A stretch of 64,000 nt of DNA from NCBI GenBank assembly GCA_947624005.1, contig CANQHV010000001.1, positions 177,432 through 241,431 of the forward strand, read 5' to 3'. Positions 32,124-39,902 of the stretch are shown piece by piece. The notes below the pieces were generated by a model that saw only the letters and a program-made list of their open reading frames with translations, was not told the origin of the DNA and made no database searches. The number at the start of each line of letters is the position of its first letter. Position 1 is the stretch's first letter. The position numbers were made by a program, and so were the translations under genes. Source of the DNA: an uncultured Clostridia bacterium (lineage in GTDB: Bacteria > Bacillota > Clostridia > Christensenellales > Borkfalkiaceae).

Positions 32124-32984
32124 ATGGAAATGTGGTTTTCGGATATAAGCACCCCCAACATAAAGCTCAATATCCGCGTCAGAAAACAGCTCTTTTCCGA
32201 GCGCAGCGACATTCAGCAGGTCGATGTTTTCGACAGCGACGACCTCGGTAAATTCATATCGCTTGACGGCGAAATAGTTTTTTCCGAAGCCGACGAATTT
32301 ATATACGACGAAATGGTGACGCACGTCCCCATGGCGGTGCATCCGAACGTAAAAAAGGTGCTTGTCATAGGCGGCGGCGACGGCGGGGTGGCAAAGGAAC
32401 TCTGCCGATATTCCGAAATCGAACGTATAGACGTCGTAGAGGAAGACGAAATGTTCGTGGACGTTTCGAAAAGGTTTTTCCCCGAAACGGCGGCGGGGCT
32501 TGCGGACAAGCGCGTAAACCTTTATTTGCAGGACGGGCTTAAATTTATCCGCGGCAAAGAAAACGAGTACGACCTTATAATCAACGACTCCACCGACCCT
32601 TTCGGACCCACCGAGGGGCTGTTCACCAAAGAATTTTACGGCAGTTGCTATAAGGCGTTGAACGGCGAGGGCGTTATGGTTTATCAGCACGGCAGCCCGT
32701 TTTACGCGGACGACAAGGAAGAGTGCATAAAAATGCACAAAAAGGTGTTTAACTGCTTCCCCGTTTCAAAGGCGTATCAGGCGCACATTCCCACGTGCCC
32801 GTCGGGCTATTGGCTTTTCGGCTTCGCTTCGAAAAAGTACCACCCCGTAAAAGATTTCGACGCCGACCGCTGGAACAGGCGGGGTATAAAGACGTCGTAC
32901 TATACCACAAATCTTCACCTCGGCGCGTTTATGCTCCCGAGGTATGTCGAAGAAACTCTGATGAAAGCGGAGGAAAACGAATAA
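32124..32984 (+). CDS. speE: Spermidine synthase family aminopropyltransferase
   Basis: The 286-residue protein has the SpeE methyltransferase-like fold: the N-terminal beta domain begins MEMWFSDI and later VTHVPM, the cofactor loop is VIGGGDGGVAKEL, and the catalytic aspartates lie in YDLIINDSTDPFGP. Canonically it moves an aminopropyl group from decarboxylated S-adenosylmethionine to putrescine. No speD gene for making that donor is in this operon. A GGAGGAAG ribosome-binding site precedes the ATG. It ends directly before the carboxyspermidine dehydrogenase gene. Confidence 0.93.
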   Translation: MEMWFSDISTPNIKLNIRVRKQLFSERSDIQQVDVFDSDDLGKFISLDGEIVFSEADEFIYDEMVTHVPMAVHPNVKKVLVIGGGDGGVAKELCRYSEIERIDVVEEDEMFVDVSKRFFPETAAGLADKRVNLYLQDGLKFIRGKENEYDLIINDSTDPFGPTEGLFTKEFYGSCYKALNGEGVMVYQHGSPFYADDKEECIKMHKKVFNCFPVSKAYQAHIPTCPSGYWLFGFASKKYHPVKDFDADRWNRRGIKTSYYTTNLHLGAFMLPRYVEETLMKAEENE

Positions 32985-34241
32985 ATGAAACTTCTTGTTA
33001 TAGGTTGCGGCGGCGTTGCGAGCGTGGCTATACGCAAGTGCGCCAAAGCCGACGACATTTTTACGGATATACTTATCGCCTCGCGCACCAAATCGAGGTG
33101 CGACGAGCTTGTCGCAAGCATAAAGGACGGCACCCGCGCGCGCCTTTCGACGGCGAAAGTTGACGCGGAAAACGTGGAAGAGCTTAAATCGCTTATAAAG
33201 GCTTTCGCGCCCGCGGCTGTTTTGAACGTCGCGTTGCCCTATCAGGATTTGACGATAATGCGCGCCTGCCTCGAAAGCGGCGTACACTATATCGACACTG
33301 CAAACTACGAATGCGAGGACACAAACGACCCCGTCTGGCGTAAAAGGTACGAGCAGCGCGTGCGTGAAAAGGGCTTTACCGCCTATTTCGATTATTCCTA
33401 TCAGTGGGAAATGCACGCCGAATTTAAAAAAGCGGGTCTTTGCGCGCTTCTCGGAAGCGGCTTCGACCCGGGCGTTACGCAGGTTTTCTGCGCTTACGCG
33501 CAAAAACATTATTTCGACGAAATCGAAACCATAGATATTCTCGACTGCAACGGCGGCGACCACGGCTACGCCTTTGCAACCAACTTCAATCCCGAAATAA
33601 ATTTAAGGGAGGTTTCGGCAAACGGCTCGTATTGGGAAAACGGCAAGTGGATAGAAACTTCGCCCCTCGAAATAAAACGCGAGTACAACTTCGACGGCGT
33701 GGGCGTAAAAGATATGTATCTTCTGCACCACGAAGAAATCGAAAGTCTTGCAAAAAACATAAAGGGAGTAAAGCGCATACGCTTTTTTATGACTTTCGGA
33801 CAGAGTTATATACAGCATATGAACTGCCTTAAAGACGTGGGAATGCTTTCCACCGAACCCGTTGATTTCGGGGGCGTAAAAATCGTGCCCATTCAGTTTT
33901 TAAAGACTTTGCTGCCCGACCCCGCTTCGCTCGGTCCCCGTACGAAGGGCAAGACGAATATAGGTTGTATCTTCACGGGGAAAAAGGACGGAAAGAAAAA
34001 GTCGCTGTATATCTATAATATCTGCGACCATCAGGAGTGTTATAAAGAGGTGCGCTCGCAGGCGATTTCGTACACGACGGGCGTTCCCGCAATGATAGGC
34101 GCGGCGCTTGTCGCGACGGGCGTATGGCGCAAGGCGGGCGTTTACAACTGCGAGCAGTTCGACCCCGACCCTTTTATGGACGCGCTTACAAAGTACGGCT
34201 TGCCGTGGAAGACAGAAGAAAACCCCGTTTTGGTGGATTGA
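32985..34241 (+). CDS. Carboxynorspermidine/carboxyspermidine dehydrogenase
   Basis: The 418-residue saccharopine-dehydrogenase-family protein starts with a Rossmann loop (LVIGCGGVASVAI). It has YIDTANYE and LLGSGFDPGVTQVF, typical of the carboxy(nor)spermidine dehydrogenase branch. It would reductively condense aspartate semialdehyde with putrescine (or diaminopropane) to carboxyspermidine (or carboxynorspermidine). The partner decarboxylase gene nspC overlaps its stop (TGATGA), and the putrescine-forming genes are in the same operon, so carboxyspermidine is the more likely product. Confidence 0.9.
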   Translation: MKLLVIGCGGVASVAIRKCAKADDIFTDILIASRTKSRCDELVASIKDGTRARLSTAKVDAENVEELKSLIKAFAPAAVLNVALPYQDLTIMRACLESGVHYIDTANYECEDTNDPVWRKRYEQRVREKGFTAYFDYSYQWEMHAEFKKAGLCALLGSGFDPGVTQVFCAYAQKHYFDEIETIDILDCNGGDHGYAFATNFNPEINLREVSANGSYWENGKWIETSPLEIKREYNFDGVGVKDMYLLHHEEIESLAKNIKGVKRIRFFMTFGQSYIQHMNCLKDVGMLSTEPVDFGGVKIVPIQFLKTLLPDPASLGPRTKGKTNIGCIFTGKKDGKKKSLYIYNICDHQECYKEVRSQAISYTTGVPAMIGAALVATGVWRKAGVYNCEQFDPDPFMDALTKYGLPWKTEENPVLVD

Positions 34242-35356
34242 TGAAATTTTCCGAGCTTCCCACCCCCGCGTACGTGGTGGACGAAGACAAATTAACAGAA
34301 AATCTCGGCATTTTACGGCGGGTAAAAGAGCAAACGGGTTGCAAAATTCTGCTTGCGCAGAAAGCGTTTTCCTGTTTTCATTTTTACCCGTTGATTTCGC
34401 GTTATCTCGACGGAACAACGTCGAGCGGGCTTTTCGAAGCGCGGCTTGCGGCGGAAGAGGCAAAGGGCGAACGCCATATTTATTGCCCCGCCTATACAGA
34501 CGCGGAATTTCCCGAAATTGCCCGAATATGCGACCATATTGTGTTCAATTCGGCGGCGCAATTGGAAAAATTCGCCGAAAAGGCGCGCGGTAAAAGCTTG
34601 GGAATAAGAATAAATCCCGAATTTTCCACGCAGTCCTCGCAAATATACGACCCCTGCGCCGCATACAGCCGTTTAGGCGTGACAAAGGCGGCGTTTTCCG
34701 AAAACCTGCTCGACAAAACAGAGGGCTTTCATATTCATACCTTATGCGAACAGTCGGCGGAGGACCTCGCCGCGACCGTCGCCGCGTTCGAAAAGAATTT
34801 CGGCGGGTATTTCAAACGTCTTAAATGGATTAATCTGGGCGGCGGTCACCATATCACCCGCGAGGGCTATAACCTCGGGCTTTTGATAAAGGTAATCTGC
34901 GGACTTTCCGACAAGTACGGCGTTCAGGTCTATCTCGAACCGGGCGAAGCCGTGGCTCTGAACGCGGGCGTACTTATAACCAAGGTACTCGAAATAGTAA
35001 AAAACGGCAAGTATATTGCGATTCTCGACGCGTCCGCCGAATGTCATATGCCCGACGTGCTTGAAATGCCCTACCGCCCGCCCCTTAAAAATGCGGGCAA
35101 GGCGGGGGAGTACGGGTACGATTACAGGCTTTCGTCGCGCACCTGCCTTGCGGGCGACGTAATAGGCGACTATTCTTTCAAAACGCCGCTTAAAGAGGGC
35201 GACATACTCGAATTCGGCGATATGGCGATATATACGATGGTAAAAAACAACACCTTCAACGGAATGCCCTTGCCCGCAATCGTAAAAAAATCGGGCGACG
35301 AATACACGGTTATAAAGCAGTTCGGATATTCCGATTTCAAGGGGAGGCTGTCGTGA
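34241..35356 (+). CDS. nspC: Carboxynorspermidine/carboxyspermidine decarboxylase
   Basis: The 371-residue alanine-racemase-fold PLP decarboxylase has its PLP lysine at K41 in LLAQKAFSCF. The glycine loop is NLGGGHHIT, and SSRTCLAGDVIGDY provides the active-site Cys and Asp. It removes the carboxyl group to give spermidine or norspermidine. I start at ATG 34241, which overlaps the dehydrogenase stop and begins MKFSELPTPAYVVDE, the normal N-terminus; the longer open frame upstream is out of family. It overlaps aguA by four bases. Confidence 0.93.
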   Translation: MKFSELPTPAYVVDEDKLTENLGILRRVKEQTGCKILLAQKAFSCFHFYPLISRYLDGTTSSGLFEARLAAEEAKGERHIYCPAYTDAEFPEIARICDHIVFNSAAQLEKFAEKARGKSLGIRINPEFSTQSSQIYDPCAAYSRLGVTKAAFSENLLDKTEGFHIHTLCEQSAEDLAATVAAFEKNFGGYFKRLKWINLGGGHHITREGYNLGLLIKVICGLSDKYGVQVYLEPGEAVALNAGVLITKVLEIVKNGKYIAILDASAECHMPDVLEMPYRPPLKNAGKAGEYGYDYRLSSRTCLAGDVIGDYSFKTPLKEGDILEFGDMAIYTMVKNNTFNGMPLPAIVKKSGDEYTVIKQFGYSDFKGRLS

Positions 35357-36420
35357 ATTACACTATGCCCGCGGAGTGGGAACCCCACTTCGGAACAATT
35401 ATGATTTACCCCGAAAGACCGGGCAGTTGGTGCAACGGCGGCGCGGCGGCAAAACGCGCTTTCGGCGAAATTGCCCGCCACATATGCTGCAACGAAAAGC
35501 TTTTTATCGCCGTTTCGCCCGCCGCGTTCGGCGAGGCTTCGTCGGTTTTCGGAAGCGAAATCGCAGACGGCAAAATCGAGCTTTGGGAATATGCTTGCAA
35601 CGACTGCTGGGCGCGCGACACCGCGCCTACGTTTACGACTAACGGAACGGGCATACACGGCGTGGATTGGCAGTTCAACGCATGGGGAGGCGACTTTGAC
35701 GGACTTTACAAAGACTACGCCGCCGACGACGCGTTCCCGCAGTTCTGCCGCGAAAAGCTCGGCGTTCCCGTCGTGTCGGCAAAGCCTTTCGTACTCGAAG
35801 GCGGCTCGGTACATTCCAACGGCGAGGGCGTGATTTTAACCACCGAAGAATGCCTTTTGTCGCGCGGCAGAAACCCCGGGCTTTCGAAAAAAGACGTAGA
35901 GTACAGACTGTCGTATTTCCTCGGCGCAAAACGCGTAGTTTGGCTGCCTTACGGAATAATGGGCGACGAAACCAACGGACATATAGACAATATGTGCGCG
36001 TTTTCAAAGCCCGACGAGGCGCTTCTCGCGTGGACGGACGAGGGTGAACAGGGTCGCCGTTGCCGCGTGAACGAAAAAATTCTGATAAGCGAAGGGTTTA
36101 AGGTAATCCGCCTGCCTCTGCCCCGAAAACCCGTGACGTTTACCGATTCAGAGCTTGCGGGATTTACCTACGAAGAGGGCGAAATAGTCAGAAAAAAGGG
36201 CGATATACTTGCCGCTTCGTATATAAATTTTTATATATGCAACGCGGGCGTGCTTGCGCCGCAGTTCGGCGACGAAAACGATAAAGTCGCGGTCGGGATT
36301 CTTTCCGAAGCTTTCAAGGGCAGAAAAATCATACCCGTATATACGCGCGACATAATAGTCGGCGGAGGAAATATACACTGCTTGACGCAGCAAATACCCA
36401 AAGCGTCGGCAAAAATTTAA
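35353..36420 (+). CDS. aguA: Agmatine deiminase
   Basis: The 355-residue enzyme of the guanidine-modifying superfamily converts agmatine to N-carbamoylputrescine and ammonia. The N-terminal MPAEWEPHFGTIMIYPER, the CWARDTAPTF strand, EGGSVHSNGEGVILTT and the catalytic cysteine in GGGNIHCLTQQ are present. The frame begins at a GTG overlapping the nspC stop; an ATG five codons in (MPAEWE) is the alternative. It works between speA and aguB. Confidence 0.96.
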   Translation: MNYTMPAEWEPHFGTIMIYPERPGSWCNGGAAAKRAFGEIARHICCNEKLFIAVSPAAFGEASSVFGSEIADGKIELWEYACNDCWARDTAPTFTTNGTGIHGVDWQFNAWGGDFDGLYKDYAADDAFPQFCREKLGVPVVSAKPFVLEGGSVHSNGEGVILTTEECLLSRGRNPGLSKKDVEYRLSYFLGAKRVVWLPYGIMGDETNGHIDNMCAFSKPDEALLAWTDEGEQGRRCRVNEKILISEGFKVIRLPLPRKPVTFTDSELAGFTYEEGEIVRKKGDILAASYINFYICNAGVLAPQFGDENDKVAVGILSEAFKGRKIIPVYTRDIIVGGGNIHCLTQQIPKASAKI

Positions 36421-36431
36421 CGGATTTAATT

Positions 36432-37301
36432 ATGAGAAAAGTAAAAATTGCCTGCGTGCAGTCGTCTTTTGCGCGCGGGGCGGAAGAAAATCTGAAAAAG
36501 GCGTTAAAGCTTACCGAAACCGCGGCGAAAGAGGGCGCGAATATAGTTCTGCTGCCCGAACTTTTCGAAAGGCGGTATTTCTGTCAGGAACGCCGCTACG
36601 ATTATTACGGCTTTGCCTCAAAAACGAGCGAAAACGCCGCCGTCCGCGCGTTTTTGACCGTTTCGGAAAAACATAAGCTTGTAGTTCCCGTCAGCTTTTA
36701 CGAAAAGAGCGGAAACACGCTTTACAATTCGGTCGCAATGCTCGATTGCGGCAAAATTGCGGGCGTATACCGCAAAACGCATATCCCCGACGACCATTAC
36801 TATCAGGAAAAATTCTATTTCACCCCCGGCGATACGGGATTTAAGACTTTCAAAACGGCTTACGGCGTCGTTGGATGCGGAATATGCTGGGACCAATGGT
36901 TCCCCGAAACCGCCCGCGCCCTTGCGCTCAACGGGGCTGAAATAATACTCTTCCCGACCGCCATCGGGTCCGAACCCATTCTTGGCTCGGACAGTTCGGG
37001 GCATTGGCAAAGGGTAATGCAGGGACACGCCGCGGCGAACCTCGTGCCCGTCGCCGCCGCCAACCGCACGGGGACGGAAAAGGTCGAACCCTGCCCCGAA
37101 AACGGCGGGCAAACCTCGTCGCTTACTTTTTACGGCAAATCGTTTATAACCGATAACACGGGCAAAATAGTCTGCGAGGCGGAAAAGGACGAGGAAATAA
37201 TTTACGCCGAGTTCGATTTCGACGAACTTTCAAAGTCTCGCCTCGAATGGGGGCTGTTCCGCGACCGCCGCCCCGAAACCTATAAAGACATAGTAAAATA
37301 A
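36432..37301 (+). CDS. aguB: N-carbamoylputrescine amidase
   Basis: The 289-residue nitrilase-superfamily enzyme has the Glu-Lys-Cys triad in LLPELFERRYF, YRKTHIPDDHYYQEKFYF and GCGICWDQWFPE. The last two are specific to carbamoylputrescine amidases. It releases putrescine, carbon dioxide and ammonia. It is the last gene of the speA-to-aguB operon and is followed by a 36-base perfect palindrome. Confidence 0.96.
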   Translation: MRKVKIACVQSSFARGAEENLKKALKLTETAAKEGANIVLLPELFERRYFCQERRYDYYGFASKTSENAAVRAFLTVSEKHKLVVPVSFYEKSGNTLYNSVAMLDCGKIAGVYRKTHIPDDHYYQEKFYFTPGDTGFKTFKTAYGVVGCGICWDQWFPETARALALNGAEIILFPTAIGSEPILGSDSSGHWQRVMQGHAAANLVPVAAANRTGTEKVEPCPENGGQTSSLTFYGKSFITDNTGKIVCEAEKDEEIIYAEFDFDELSKSRLEWGLFRDRRPETYKDIVK

Positions 37302-37320
37302 CGTAAAAATTTCAAAACAC

Positions 37321-37356
37321 AGCCGCCGCGCAGAAAAATTTTTCTGCGCGGCGGCT
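37321..37356. terminator. 36-base perfect palindrome after aguB
   Basis: Left arm 37321-37338 is the exact reverse complement of 37339-37356. The arms end in AAAAA/TTTTT at the centre, so the loop will open there. It is the likely terminator of the polyamine operon. The AT-rich stretch from 37357 to 37501 also holds a 9-bp ATATATGC-type hairpin near 37385 and no gene. Confidence 0.7.
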
Positions 37357-37501
37357 TAATATTTGTAACATTTTGAAATTATATGAATATATGCTCTGTT
37401 TTGCATATATTGCGTAAATTACGCGTAATTTTTCAGACTTGTAAACGCCTTTGAAAACGCGTAAAAAATCACAAAAAAAACCGAAAAAATCCGTCGGGCT
37501 T

Positions 37502-38188
37502 TCAAAGCCCCAAAAACGCCGCCGCGCCCGAAAAAACGGCAAAGGCAATCTTTTTCTGATATTCCGCGGTCGCAAGCAGTCTGTCGTCGTCGGCGTTGGA
37601 CATAAAGCCGCATTCGACTATTACCGAGGGGCTTTCGGTGCATTTAAGCATATAATAATCCCCCGTCAGCGCGGACGACTTTTTTACGCATTCTTCCATA
37701 GAGTTCAGACTTTGCTGTACGCTTTCCGCAAGCGCCTTTCCCGCCGCGCTCGCGCCGTCGTAAAACACCTGCCCGCCGCGGCGCGAAGGAATGGGGCAGA
37801 AGTTCTGGTGTACCGAAATCACCATATCGGGATTGTTGTCCTGTATGATTTTCCGCCGCTTTTTCATATCGCGCATTTTGAAGCCGTTTGTGGGAAGCCC
37901 GTAAAGCCCCGCGTTCGTAGTCCTTGTCATAACCGCGCAAAAGCCCGCTTCCGCAAAGTAACCGCGCAGATATTTCGCTATTGCGAGGTTTATGTCGCTT
38001 TCGCGCTCGCCCGTGGCAACGCCGACCACTCCCGCGTCCACGCCGCCGTGCCCCGCGTCTATGACCACGACTTTTTCCGCGACCGAAAAAGACGCCGCCG
38101 CAGACGCGCCAAGCCCCAGCGTCGCCCCCGCAAGCGCGATTGCAAGCAAAATAAAAAATACGCTTCTTTTAACGAACAGAAATTTCAC
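37502..38188 (-). CDS. cwlD: N-acetylmuramoyl-L-alanine amidase, CwlD-like
   Basis: The 228-residue Amidase_3 protein has an N-terminal signal or anchor helix, and zinc ligands in VIDAGHGGVDAG (H47), the ERESDINLAIAKYL Glu and ISVHQNF. The catalytic Glu is in VIVECGFMSN. Size and the QVFYDGASAAGKALAESVQ segment match CwlD, which removes peptide from muramic acid on the way to spore-cortex muramic lactam. That fits the sporulation genes elsewhere in the window. The start is taken at GTG 38188, before the signal helix, but no ribosome-binding site is clear, so the start is uncertain. The long frame upstream is antisense to mrnC. Confidence 0.8.
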   Translation of the reverse strand: MKFLFVKRSVFFILLAIALAGATLGLGASAAASFSVAEKVVVIDAGHGGVDAGVVGVATGERESDINLAIAKYLRGYFAEAGFCAVMTRTTNAGLYGLPTNGFKMRDMKKRRKIIQDNNPDMVISVHQNFCPIPSRRGGQVFYDGASAAGKALAESVQQSLNSMEECVKKSSALTGDYYMLKCTESPSVIVECGFMSNADDDRLLATAEYQKKIAFAVFSGAAAFLGL

Positions 38189-38207
38189 GCTATATACTAT
38201 GGAATAT

Positions 38208-38236
38208 TTGATTTTTTTATGATAAAGTAGTATAAT
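38208..38236 (+). promoter_or_regulatory. Promoter of the mrnC-rlmB-sigH-dnaX run
   Basis: TTGATT (38208-38213), 17 bases, TATAAT (38231-38236), followed by a GGAG before the mrnC ATG. Confidence 0.8.
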
Positions 38237-38260
38237 CAAATCGTATGGAAACGGAGCGCT

Positions 38261-38647
38261 ATGTTTGACTTGCCTATGACCGAAGAAAAGGTTAAAAATA
38301 TAAGTCCCGTAACCCTCGCGTTCGTGGGGGACGCGGTGTACAGCCTTTATGTGCGCGAAAAACTCATAAAAGCGGGCGACCGACCTTTGCGCGACTTGCA
38401 GAAGGCGTCGTCCGAAATTGTTTCGGCGCACGGGCAGAGCGCGTTTTTGCAGTCCCTCCTTGAAAAATTCACCGAGGAAGAGGCGGCGATTTTCCGCCGT
38501 GGCAGAAACGCGAAAAAGACCACGCGCGCCAAAAGCGCGACAGTTTCCGAGTATAACCGCTCGACGGGCTTCGAGGCGGTGCTCGGATATCTGTACCTCA
38601 CGGGCAACGAAAGCCGCATAAAACAACTTCTTGGAGAAAGCGATTGA
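38261..38647 (+). CDS. mrnC: Mini-ribonuclease III
   Basis: The 128-residue protein is an RNase III catalytic domain without the double-stranded RNA-binding domain. It has LAFVGDAVYSLYVRE for the signature helix and STGFEAVLGYLYLTG for the second metal-binding helix. MrnC matures the ends of 23S rRNA. It is followed by rlmB with a four-base overlap, as in the Bacillus cysS-mrnC-rlmB-sigH order. Confidence 0.95.
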   Translation: MFDLPMTEEKVKNISPVTLAFVGDAVYSLYVREKLIKAGDRPLRDLQKASSEIVSAHGQSAFLQSLLEKFTEEEAAIFRRGRNAKKTTRAKSATVSEYNRSTGFEAVLGYLYLTGNESRIKQLLGESD

Positions 38648-39351
38648 AAACCGAAGGCAGAAACGCCGTTTCGGAACTTCTGAAAACGGGCAAAAATATA
38701 GATAAGCTGCTTATTGAGCGCGACCCGCAGGGGAGTCTTTTGAAAATTTTCGCCGAAGCGAGAAAGCGGGGCGTGCGCGTGCAGTTCGTAGACAGGCGCG
38801 TACTCGACAAAGAGAGCGCGGACGGCAGACATCAGGGCTGTATTGCCTACGCTTCCGACTTCGAATACAGCACGCTCGACGATATCTGCGGCGAAAACGC
38901 GTATTCGCTTGTTATCCTCTGCGACGGTATCGAGGACGTGCATAACCTCGGCGCGATAATCCGCGTCGCCGAATGCGTGGGCGCGGACGGCGTTATAATC
39001 CCCAAAACCAACTCGGCAAGCGTAACCGAGGCGGTGGTAAGAATTTCCGCGGGCGCGGCAAACCACCAGAAAATCGCAAAAGTCACGTCTATAAATCAGA
39101 CGATAGACTTTTTGAAGAAAAAGGGCTATTGGGCGTACGCTCTCGAAGCCGACGGCGAAAGCATATACAAGGCGAACCTCGGCGGCAGAATTGCGCTTGT
39201 GGTGGGCGGCGAAGATTCGGGCGTAAAACGCCTCACCCGCGAAAGGTGCGACGGTACGCTTTCGTTGCCGCTGTTCGGCAAGGTAAATTCTTTAAACGCG
39301 TCGGTGGCGCTCGGCGTCGCCGCGTACGAAATAGCGAGGCGCAGATTATGA
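38644..39351 (+). CDS. rlmB: 23S rRNA (guanosine-2'-O-)-methyltransferase, TrmH/RlmB type
   Basis: The 235-residue SPOUT methyltransferase has an N-terminal substrate-binding domain and the SPOUT knot motifs: DGIEDVHNLGAIIRVAECVG, LVVGGEDSGVKR and the final SLPLFGKVNSLNASVALGVA. It starts at a TTG that overlaps the mrnC stop. It methylates the 23S rRNA P-loop region (Gm2251 by analogy). Its stop overlaps the sigma-factor start as ATGA. Confidence 0.94.
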   Translation: MKTEGRNAVSELLKTGKNIDKLLIERDPQGSLLKIFAEARKRGVRVQFVDRRVLDKESADGRHQGCIAYASDFEYSTLDDICGENAYSLVILCDGIEDVHNLGAIIRVAECVGADGVIIPKTNSASVTEAVVRISAGAANHQKIAKVTSINQTIDFLKKKGYWAYALEADGESIYKANLGGRIALVVGGEDSGVKRLTRERCDGTLSLPLFGKVNSLNASVALGVAAYEIARRRL

Positions 39352-39902
39352 CGGACGAAGAATGGGTCGCTCTCGCCCAAAAGGGCGACAAGTCCGCGGA
39401 AGAACATATTTTAAAAAAATACGCGCCCTTTGCGGGGTCAATCGCGAACAGCTTTTTCAGCTGTTCGGGGCGCGAGGACCTTGTGCAGGAGGGAATGGTC
39501 GGGCTTTACTCGGCGATAGGTTCTTATAACGGCAAGGCGGGTTTTTCGACTTACGCATATTCCTGCGTTAAGAACAGAATTATCGACGCCGTAAAGCGCG
39601 AAAACGGCGCGAAGTATTCCGCGCTTAACAACTTTCTGCCGATAGTCGAACTCGGCGAAGAGCTGTATTTTTCGGACAGCGACCCCGAGGCGGAAGTTAT
39701 AAAGCGCGAATATAAGCGCGAATTTTACGCAAAAATAAACAAGGCGCTTTCGGGGCTTGAATTCAAAGCCGTGGTAATGCACCTTGACGGTATGACGCTT
39801 TCCGAAATAGCCGCCGCGCTCGACCGCGACGAAAAAAGCGTGGGCAACGCGCTTTCGCGCGCAAAGCGCAAAATACAGCAGATTTTTTCGACGGAGGAAT
39901 AA
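39348..39902 (+). CDS. sigH: RNA polymerase sigma factor, SigH-like
   Basis: The 184-residue sigma-70-family protein has region 2 (EDLVQEGMVGLYSAIGSYNGKAGFSTYAYSCVKNRI, an abbreviated description of the -10 recognition helix) and a C-terminal region 4 helix-turn-helix (MTLSEIAAALDRDEKSVGNAL). Region 3 is absent. The position right after rlmB is where Firmicutes carry sigH, which starts sporulation and competence programmes. It is shorter than Bacillus SigH (about 218), so exact orthology is inferred from synteny. dnaX starts on the next base. Confidence 0.8.
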   Translation: MTDEEWVALAQKGDKSAEEHILKKYAPFAGSIANSFFSCSGREDLVQEGMVGLYSAIGSYNGKAGFSTYAYSCVKNRIIDAVKRENGAKYSALNNFLPIVELGEELYFSDSDPEAEVIKREYKREFYAKINKALSGLEFKAVVMHLDGMTLSEIAAALDRDEKSVGNALSRAKRKIQQIFSTEE

